Below are positions 35,015 to 44,400 of a DNA stretch of 64,000 bases, piece after piece. The stretch is taken from assembly GCF_958979055.1 (NCBI RefSeq), contig NC_084892.1:4047501-4111500 (forward strand). The letters are read 5' to 3'. The translations under genes and the position numbers were made by a program. The notes under the pieces are model-generated. The model made no database searches and was not told where the DNA came from. It saw only the letters and a program-made list of their open reading frames with translations. The stretch's first letter is position 1, and each line of letters opens with the position of its first letter. This DNA is from Alnus glutinosa (Eukaryota; Streptophyta; Magnoliopsida; Fagales; Betulaceae).

Positions 35015-35431
35015 AAAAAAAGGGTTCTGTGTGTGGTTCGGCCACTCCCAGACCAGCTGGGTTGCAGGTGGCTGAGCCAACCCAGGCCTAATGGGGGTGG
35101 TTTTGGCCACCCCCATTTTGGCCCTTGGGGGTGGCCCCTAGATTTATATATATATATATATATAAGAAATCATTAAAATAATAATAATTTTTTTAAAAAA
35201 AAAAAAATGATAGCTACGTTAACGCTGAAGTGTACCACGGGGACAGGTGTCGCGCATGTACGCCGACACTTGTACGATGACATGGCTGAACGTTAGTTTT
35301 GGACGAAAAATTGGACAAAGGTATCATTTATATCTTCTCCCATACCACAGGCACCAAATTTAGTAAAAAATAAAACTGAATGGGCAAAAAATAAATGTCG
35401 TAAAGCACATGGGTGTATAGGCTATTTAACC
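33840..35431. mobile_element. Non-autonomous Mutator-like element with ~225-bp terminal inverted repeats
   Basis: Left arm starts GGGTTAAATACCTATTTGCC; the right arm read in reverse starts GGTTAAATAGCC and follows the left arm for about 225 bases (shared CTGTGCTTTACG-CATTTATT, GTGTCGGCGTACATGC). ATAAAAAATA flanks both sides (33830-33839 and 35432-35441), a 10-base target duplication of Mutator type. The inside is GC-rich with palindromic GGGGTGGCCGAACCACCC-like units, direct repeats at 34340-34400 and 34700-34760, long homopolymers, and a nested hairpin MITE. No transposase. Confidence 0.85.
34083..34265. mobile_element. Hairpin MITE nested in the Mutator-like element
   Basis: The left half (GAGTAATGATTCACTACC, CACCATCTTGTCTATGTGGC) and right half are near-perfect complements, so the 183-base element forms one long hairpin. 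GAGTAAT/ATTTCTC ends resemble families A and B. Flanked by TA repeats, so the target duplication is ambiguous. Confidence 0.75.
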
Positions 35432-35691
35432 ATAAAAAATAACTGTAAGGTCTTTGTGGTTGGTGAAAATTACAAATTACTCACTGAAGTTGTTTTCCGT
35501 CTACAAACTTAACAGAATCTGTTAGGTTGCCCGGTCATTCTCAATAAAAACAAGACATGCACTACTCTTAATGAAAAATATATATTAACATATTAAAAAT
35601 TCAAAACTTAATTTATTTTTTATAAAAAAAAATAAAAATAAAAAATAAAGAAGGGTTAAGGGTTTGGGACACCGACAACCACTCCCTTTCA

Positions 35692-36534
35692 GGAGGGGGG
35701 TGGCTCGCAAAATAATTGTAGGGCATTTTTGTGATTGGTGAAAATTACAAATTACTCACTAAAGTTGTTTTTCGTCTACAAACTTAACAGAATTTGTTAG
35801 GTTGCCTCGTCAGTCTAAGTAAAAACACAACATGTGTTACTCTGAAAGGGGGTGGCTCGCAAAATAATTGTAGGGCATTTTGTGGTTGGTGAAAATTACA
35901 AATTACTCACTCAAGTTGTTTTCTGTCTACAAACTTAACAGAATTTGTTAAGTTGTCCCGTCAGTCTCAATAAAAACACAACATGTGTTACTCTTAATGA
36001 AAAATATATATTAATATATTAAAAATTCAAAACTTAATTTATTTTTTATTTAACCAAAAAAAAAATTAAAAAAATAAAGAAGGGTTTGGGACACTGGCAA
36101 CCACTCCCTTTGGGGAGGGGGGTGGCTCGCAAAATAATTGTAGGGCATTTTTGTGATTGGTGAAAATTACAAATTACTCACTAAAGTTGTTTTTCGTCTA
36201 CAAACTTAACAGAATTTGTTAGGTTGCCTCGTCAGTCTAAGTAAAAACACAACATGTGTTACTCTGAAAGGGGGTGGCTCGCAAAATAATTGTAGGGCAT
36301 TTTGTGGTTGGTGAAAATTACAAATTACTCACTCAAGTTGTTTTCTGTCTACAAACTTAACAGAATTTGTTAAGTTGTCCCGTCAGTCTCAATAAAAACA
36401 CAACATGTGTTACTCTTAATGAAAAATATATATTAATATATTAAAAATTCAAAACTTAATTTATTTTTTATTTAACCAAAAAAAAATTAAAAAAATAAAG
36501 AAGGGTTTGGGACACTGGCAACCACTCCCTTTGG
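35692..36534. repeat. Two near-identical 422-bp tandem units
   Basis: Unit 1 is 35692-36113, unit 2 is 36114-36534. By eye they differ only by one A in a poly(A) run. Each unit itself contains two diverged copies of a ~150-base segment (GTGAAAATTACAAATTACTC ... ACAACATGTGTTACTC). A more diverged relative precedes at about 35442-35691, so the array grew in steps from the split family C MITE. Very recent duplication or an assembly duplicate. Confidence 0.85.
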
Positions 36535-36947
36535 GGAGGGGGGTGGCTTGCGAGCCACCCCAGAGTAGGGGGTGGGCTTCGAGCCACCTTGCCACATGGC
36601 CACCCTCGACTCATTGGGGTGGCGACAAGCCACCCACCTCCCCAACGGTGGCAGGCAACCCTCCCAAGTCCCAAGCCCTCCCTTTTTAAAATATATATAA
36701 AAGAAAGATTATTTAAGTATGTGTATGTGTATATATACATAGTAATGTTACTTTTTACGCTTATTTATCAAACTTATTTTACACTAGCCGGTGATGTGTG
36801 TTTTAAATAAGTTTGTTTTTATTTATTTGATATATAGTTGTTATTTTAGAATTGACTTTTTAGTTCAAGCGCATGATATACTCATGTTTACTTCTTTTTC
36901 TTGGTATACGACCGCATATATTTATGATGACGTGATAATGCAAATTA

Positions 36948-36983
<36 letters not shown>

Positions 36984-37163
36984 TTACAAGTGCTGATTAG
37001 GGTCTGATTTTCGTTTTCACAATATTAAATTATATAACAGTCTACTAAATATCATTACTTTTTTTCTTTTTCATTTTATGTGAAATTAAAAAGTAATGCT
37101 ATATATCATACCACCATCTCATTATGGTGCAAAACCACCATTGCTTAAAAAAAAAAATATAGA
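36535..37163. other. GC-rich palindromic patch and AT-rich spacer
   Basis: 36535-36670 is dense in GGGGTGGC / GCCACCCC inverted units, like the core of the Mutator-like element upstream. It is followed by AT-rich DNA with an (ATT)n microsatellite at 36951-36983. No gene. Confidence 0.5.
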
Positions 37164-37917
37164 GATAATTGTACCACTGATCATTGGGGTTGACCTAGAT
37201 TATGAATCACTCCCTTTTAAGTTTATAGAAGGTCGTTGTGGTAAACTATAATTACACATCACTCTCTAAACCCGTTTTCCGTCTACTAAATTAATAGAAT
37301 CCGTTAGTCGAATACAATACAAATGATATTTAGATGTTGTCTCACTATTTAATGACGTGGCAAACTGACATATTCTCTTAACTTGGTGGATGAAAAACGG
37401 ATTCAGGAAGTGATTTGTAATTATAGTTTACCATAAAGATATTCCATGAACTTTTTGTACCATATGGAGTCAATGACGGAGAGAGGGGGGGGGGCCGGTG
37501 GGGGCCATGGCCCCCCTCAACTCTTAAGAAAAAAAAATAAAAATTTAAAGATAAAACAAAAAAAATTAAATTAAGGTATTTTATTTTTAGATGAATCAAA
37601 TTAAGGGTTTTTTTTTTGCTTATTGGCACCTAGCAAGATCTTTCTTTTTAATTTTTTTTTCCTCCTTCCCTTTTATCATCTTTTCAACTATTGTCAAAAC
37701 TTTTTCCTTTAATAGTTCACAGGTAGCATTGTACATGCCTGAGAAGGTAATTATGGAATGATCTTTACAAAGTTGTAGAGGCTTTGTTCAAAGTAAACGA
37801 AAAGGGTTTAGTAAAGTAGTGCATTGGAAGAAGACATGTGTGGATTTGAGGAGTTACAAGCTTGACCAAGTTCAATTTCTTAAGAATGTGTAGAAAAAAT
37901 AACTGAGACCTTTTCCT

Positions 37918-37963
<46 letters not shown>

Positions 37964-38155
37964 CTAAAAACTCTTTTTACTTTTGCTTATTGTTTTTTAA
38001 TTTGATTGGAATAATAAAAATATCAAAATTGGGTTATGTTTAATTTACTTAAGAAAAAAAATTATTTGGCCTCCTCCCATTAAAATGTCTGGCTCCGTCC
38101 CTGTGGAGTGATTCGTAATTTAGGTAAACCCCAGAGACTAGTGATGCAATTATTC
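37164..38155. mobile_element. MITE, family C, split by a later insertion
   Basis: Left part 37164-37470 and right part 38104-38155 together match the intact copy at 1210-1530 (shared GATAATTG-ACCACTGAT, AATGATATTTAGA-GTTGTCTC, GACGTGGCAAACT, AGTGATT-TAATTATAGTTTACC). The middle is a younger element. Confidence 0.75.
37471..38103. mobile_element. 633-bp TIR element inserted in the family C MITE
   Basis: Ends CAATGACGGAG and CTCCGTCCCTG are inverted (9 of 11). TGGAGT lies on both sides (37465-37470, 38104-38109) and the empty site is seen in the 1210-1530 copy as AAGGAGTGATC. Next to the left end is a GGGGGGCC-type patch. Ends resemble a hAT-like group, but the visible 6-base duplication is shorter than the usual 8. 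Confidence 0.7.
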
Positions 38156-38182
38156 CAAATATATATTCCAAGGTTGATTAAT

Positions 38183-38185
<3 letters not shown>

Positions 38186-38241
<56 letters not shown>

Positions 38242-38252
38242 ATGTGTGTGTG
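38186..38252. repeat. (AT)n-(GT)n compound microsatellite
   Basis: About 43 bases of AT followed by a GT-rich run, 230-290 bases upstream of the GTPase ATG and so within its likely promoter. Confidence 0.9.
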
Positions 38253-38427
38253 TTTTATTTTTTATTTTTAAGTGAAAATGCAATATTAGTATAATGAGAT
38301 AATAATGAAGTAGAAATGTGATATATAACGTTAGTCCGTGAAAAAACATTCATGAAAATGTCACATTAAGCCCGCTTAAACCCTAACGACAGAGGCTCAC
38401 TGTCACTGACAATTCTGACCTGAACAG

Positions 38428-38430
<3 letters not shown>

Positions 38431-38466
<36 letters not shown>
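38431..38466. repeat. (AG)18 microsatellite in the GTPase leader
   Basis: Thirty-six bases of AG ending 11 bases before the ATG at 38478, so in the 5' untranslated region. Purine repeats here are common in plant leaders and may act in promoter function. Confidence 0.85.
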
Positions 38467-38470
<4 letters not shown>

Positions 38471-38477
38471 TGTGAAG

Positions 38478-41400
38478 ATGGGAGGGGTGAAGAGGGTAAT
38501 AAAGAAGGGATTAGGGGAGATGGGGTTCAACGCCGGAGGCGGAGCCATAAACTGGTTCCCGGGCCACATGGCGGCGGCCACTCGGGCCATCAGGGAGCGG
38601 CTAAAGGTGGCGGACCTCGTCGTCGAAGTCCGCGACGCCCGCATTCCCTTGTCCTCCGCTAACCAGGACCTCCTCCCCCTCCTCTCCTCTAAACGCCACA
38701 TCCTTGCCCTCAACAAGAAAGACTTGGCCAACACCAACATCATGCATGTATCTCTCAAATTCTTGTGTTTCCTTTTCGCTTTTATTTGAAGCTCTCTGTT
38801 TGAATTGTACTTACATATTGTGTTTCAATTTTGCGCATTTGAATGCATTGTTATTACAGTTTATTCGCAAATATATGTTTATTGGTTTATTTATTTATTT
38901 TTTTTTCTAGAAATGGATTCATTATTTCGATTCGTGCAAGCAAGACTGCATTTCTATAAATGCTCATAGCAAGAGCTCTGTTAAGAAGGTTAGTTCGTAC
39001 ACCGCATATCGGCCTGTTGTACTTTTTTTTTTTGAAATTTTCGTTCTTTATGAAATATGGGGTGAAGGATACTCTGTTTTGTTGCTAACAGAACTTAGGA
39101 AAAGAAAATTGAGTCAAAATTAGCTCAGTTATGCAAAATCGTTGGATTGGATTCTCATGAGTGGAATTTGTCGTTTTTCTGTCCTACATGATTTAAGTTG
39201 ATGATTTGAATCTTGGTTTTTTTATTCTTTCTTGCAAAAAAAAAAGCGCCTGAGGCCGGGCGCTTCCTTCTTGAGGAAGGGGTGGCGTGGTATTCCACGG
39301 GAGAGGTTTAATCGTGGCGCACGATAGTGCGATGGGCGTACATTAGCAAACTGGGGGCTGCCATGGTCGCTCTGCTGCTCTAGCTTTCTGCAGCCAGAGC
39401 GAAGGTTTGCCCTACATTTCTTCCTTTCTTTTAATATAAGGGCGTGGGTTCAAATCCCACTTCTGACATTTCTTTTAACATTAGCAGTATCAAAATATCT
39501 CAGGACCCTACCTGAATCTAAATTTTATTTTAATTTTCTGTTCGATACATGCTAATAGGGTGCAAATTTGAAACAGAGTTCCTTATTGTATTCATTTTCA
39601 TTTGCAAATTAGTTCTAGTGTCTTAGGACCAGATATATTTTATTGTTTTTCATAGAACCTGATATCTTTCATTATTTTACTATTGGACTTAAATTCTATG
39701 TAATCTTGGTGTCTTGGGGTAATTTTATCAATTTCCTTTCTTTCTTTTCTTTCTTTCTTTCTTCTTCTTCTTCTTCTTCTTCTTCTTCTTTTGGGGGGGG
39801 GTGTGTGAACAAGATATCGTCTACATCATCTATGGTGGTTTCTAGTCCATTTTCACACTAGTGTCTCTAGACGGAGGGTGGCATCTATAGGCCTATCAAA
39901 ATCTCGATTGATAATTAGTTGGTTGATTTCTGCCCAGGTTTTAGATTATGTTACAAGCTTTTCCAAATCTTTGTGACGGCAAAATCAGTTCTTTAAGACA
40001 AAATTTAATGCCCTTCTTTTTTTTTTTGTGTGTGTGTGTGTGTTGGGGGGGGGGGGGGGGGGGGGGGTGTGGGAGATGTGAACAAGATATCGTCTACATC
40101 ATCTATGGTGGTTTCTAGTCCATTTTCACACTAGTGTCTCTAGACGGAGGGTGGCATCTATAGGCCTATCAAAATCTCGATTGATAATTAGTTGGTTGAT
40201 TTCTGCCCAGGTTTTAGATTATGTTACAAGCTTTTCCAAATCTTTGTGACGGCAAAATCAGTTCTTTAAGACAAAATTTAATGCCCTTGTTTTGCTATGT
40301 GTACAAGTTAGATATGGGCTTGCACTATCAATAATTCAACAATATTTAAATATCATTTCATTTGTAACTGCATAATTCTGCTCCTCTATATTCGTGGTTG
40401 GTTTAAACTACACTTATTGAAGTGTGTTTTAATGGTTGATTTCATACGCTTGTACTACTTTCATGCATGCTCATGATGTATTTTCATGGTTCATGTACCA
40501 AAGCTTCTTGAGCTTGTGGAGTTCAAACTAAAGGAAGTGATTTCAAGGGAACCTACTCTCCTTGTTATGGTGGTTGGTGTTCCTAATGTTGGGAAGTCTG
40601 CTTTAATTAATTCAATCCATCAAATTGCGTCACAATTTCCTGGTAAGATGTTACTATATTTTGCTTCATTATGGTGAGATGTCATTGTATTGACGCATCA
40701 TTGGTGGAACTATGGAAGTTTGTTAAATCATTGGTCTTTGTGGTTTTGAAGCTATGCAATTGAAATTTTTAACTTAAATGAGAGGTAGAGTAGAGTTAGG
40801 ATTCGATCTCTCTTGTATACTTTTCTTGTATGAGGGCCTTGCCTTTCTTTTTAATCACTTTACCATTATTCTAACAATTTTGATTTTCTTTCATAGTGAA
40901 CCAAAAGATGAAGCGAGCTACAGTGGGTCCATTGCCTGGTGTTACCCAAGATATTTCTGGATACAAGGTCAAGAGATTTCATATAACATAATACACTTTC
41001 ACTGAGTTCTTTTCTTAGAGTGTCATGGGAATTTCTAAGCATTAAGTGAGGCTGAAACTCTAGATTCACCTCTCTCTCATACTAGCTGGTATTCAATATA
41101 TGTCTAACTGCCATAAGGATGCAACTATTGAACTAATTACACTCAGTGTTTGAGATTGGACCCCTATCAACTGATATTGTTGGCTGGAAGATGTTGTCGG
41201 CTTAGTGGAGTATAGTTATAGTGGCATTTATCCCTTGGCATTTACTTGATACCCTTGCTTTCATGAGCAGACTTCATGTAAAGGAATTATCGCTGACATG
41301 TAATATACAGAGGGTTTACTATGAATATAGTTGCTTACTTGATTGATTTTTTTTTTTAAAAAAAAAAAAAAAATATTTCTGTAGCTTTCTTATCAATTTA

Positions 41401-44400
41401 TTTGTCTATTTCAACTTCACATTCTCTTTAGAGCCCGGAAGTGTTTGTAAGTTTATATGAATAGTGGATAAACTTTCAGGATTTGGTCTCTGCTATAGTT
41501 ATCAAAAGTTTGTAATAACTAAACAAATTGTGTCAAGTCTTTATTTAAAACGTTCTGGAATTGGAGCCAAATTATTGAGTGTTTAGCTTGTCCGTTTCTT
41601 TTTTAAATCTTGATTTTTTCCCTTGTCTGTTGTTTCCTTTCTCCTTCTTCTGTTGTCTACGTATGTTTAATTGCTGACATTATTTTGTTAATATGCAGAT
41701 TGCACATCATCCCAGCATATATGTCCTAGACACTCCAGGTGTATTGGTACCAAGTATCTCTGACATAGAGACAGGACTAAAGCTAGCTCTTGCAGGTATC
41801 ATCCTCTTGCATTTGTTTTTCACGAACCTCCTTTTTATTTTTATAATTATACACTAACCCCTGTTAATCCTAAAAACACACGGAAATCTCCTAGCTTTTG
41901 AAAATAATAGCAACATACCTCCCTTGTTGTGGAAATGCCCAAAATACCCTCATTCTAGTTGAAGATGAGTTTTCTTCTGTGTTCCCTAATTAAACCGCAT
42001 AATTGCATCAAACAAAAAAAGAAAATTTAAGTTAGAACTAAATCACTCTACAACATAAATCCATCACTTCTCTACCATGGAATCCATGGAGTCTTAAATT
42101 AACAAAATAAAGAAGTTTTTTTTTGGTCATCTTTTTATCATTCACTGAGATTCTCATAATTAAATTTCTTACAATTGTTTCTTTCGACCAACTCTTTCAT
42201 TCCCAAAAAACGCATTAGTGGATACCTTAAACTTCTAAAAGATTATTACAGTAATAAAACTATTCAAAGATTTTTAACAAACTCAGATTTATTTTACAAG
42301 AAAATAAATAAATGGTTTAGTAATAGTGTGATACTTGTTAAGAAGAAAAGGAAGGCCATGTTCTCTAGAGTTTTCTCACCCCTCATCTCCCTCAGTTTTT
42401 CCTTTTCTTTTTCACGTTTTTCATCATTTTACTTATTTATTTTTATTTTTTAAAGAGATTAGATATGTAATCACTCCTTTGCCCATCATTAAATTTTTTA
42501 CAAGGGACATAAGTGGAATTTTTAAAACCAGCTGGGTGTTGGTGTTCAATTATAAAACCACGAGGGAGGTTAGTGAAAAAACACTAATTTTAGTACATGT
42601 GAATGTTCCCACACACACAAGGATACCTGCATATGCTTTTTTAGGCTAAGGTATGCTAAGTCTTGCTTCAAAGTTGACTCTTGTAAATAGACAAAAATAA
42701 GTGACTCATAGCTCCAGTCACTATTAAGTGAACCCCAAATCCAATCCAACACAAGGTAATTCGATAGAAACAAGGCAACCAGAATTCAGCCTAAGCTGGG
42801 TTGGGTAAGGGCTAAAAGTTTTAGGACCAAGTGCCAAAAGTATCATGTACACTCCGTGTAAACAATGCAAAATCAAAAGTACATATTCTTGGGACCCACT
42901 CCATATTGTTAGAACCATGAAAAACATGTACAATATTTTGCTAATGCCTTGAGCTAGGTGGGTTATGTTGAGAGTTTAAACCTCCCAGCTTGCCCACGTT
43001 GCAGCAGCCCTAAAAGTTTCAGCTTGGCCTTGTCATGAGATCATTGATATTCTTTTTTTCTTTTAATTTTTTGGGAGAGAAAGGGAGAGGGGGGAAGGTG
43101 GTGGTTCAAGTGACATAAAATCACTACCATACTATTATTATTCTATCTAATAAAAAATTTAGGCTTCGTTTGTTAAAATTATCGTCCCCTGTGTTTTGTT
43201 TTCTGTTCTTAAAACAACAATATTAACAAAAAACCCAAAATGCAAAATGCAAAACGCTTAAAACTCTTTTCACCTTTATGTCACATCATAACACTTTTTC
43301 CAAACAAAAAAACACCCCTCAAAATACATTAACAAACATACCCTTAAAGTTCTTAAATGCGTGTATAGGGTCCGTGAAAGATTCAGTGGTAGGTGAGGAG
43401 CGTATTGTTATATACTTGCTGGCAGTTTTGAATACTCGGGGGACTCCCCTTCATTGGAATCACTTGAACAAGAGAAGATTGGAAGGGATTCGATTTGATT
43501 CTGAGGAAAAACATGAGTATAAAATTAAGGATCTTCGGCCGCAAAGGAGGAAACTACCAAATAACTCCAATATGATATATGTTGAGGTAATATGGGATCC
43601 CTCTCATTTATTCATTTTTTTTATGGAGGATGGCAAAAGTATTTGAATACATTTTATGCTCATAACATGCAACTTGTAATGCTTGGTACCCACTTCAAAC
43701 TATGTTGCTTTGCCCCTAGATTTTAAACCTGTTTTTGCTTGTCATTTCATATTAGCTTGTGATCTTATGATAGTTGTATTTTTTACCTTTGACTCTCTTA
43801 TTAGTCTGAAATCTATGGGTTGTTCAACCTAGTGTTGGTTCTTCTTCCATGTATATATTCTGTGTCAAATCATTTGAAGTTGGTATTATTTTATATGAAT
43901 ATTCTGTTTGTTGGCGTTTGTTTCTTTCTTTATAGACTTCAGTTGCTCTTTGGGTAATTTGTTATGTTATAAGCTGCTTATTATGGTTGAATATGCTTGA
44001 TAATGGCAGAGAATCATTAGAGGTCAGTTAGACCAAAGATGTTTGTGGTCATGGAGGCTGACCCTATGGGCTAATTTCGACTTACTAATAAATGCAGAAC
44101 CCTTTAGGCAGAATGTGTGTCAAGAAATCTAACATGAGTTTGGTGCTTGATCAGAACACAGGGTGCCCATCTCTTTTTTTGGGTAAGTCAAAGGCCTAAA
44201 GGAACATATAGTTAATTAGTCTCTGACATTGCTGAGTGATGTATAACATCAATGTGCTGTTCAGAAAGCCAAAAAGGACTACCGTGGTTATGTCTTTTTT
44301 ACATGGTTCATAGAACTTAAATATATTCAACATGTAGAGTATGACTTTGACCCACGTACACCATGATCTTGCACAACTTTCCATATAGATGATAGCAGCT

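Noticed and set aside
35692-36534. CRISPR-like repeat array
   Set aside because: Units are 422 bp, adjacent and without spacers; this is a eukaryotic tandem duplication.
37378-37629. Minus-strand frame with a Pro/His-rich part
   Set aside because: It spans the junction between a MITE and the inserted element, so it is not a gene.
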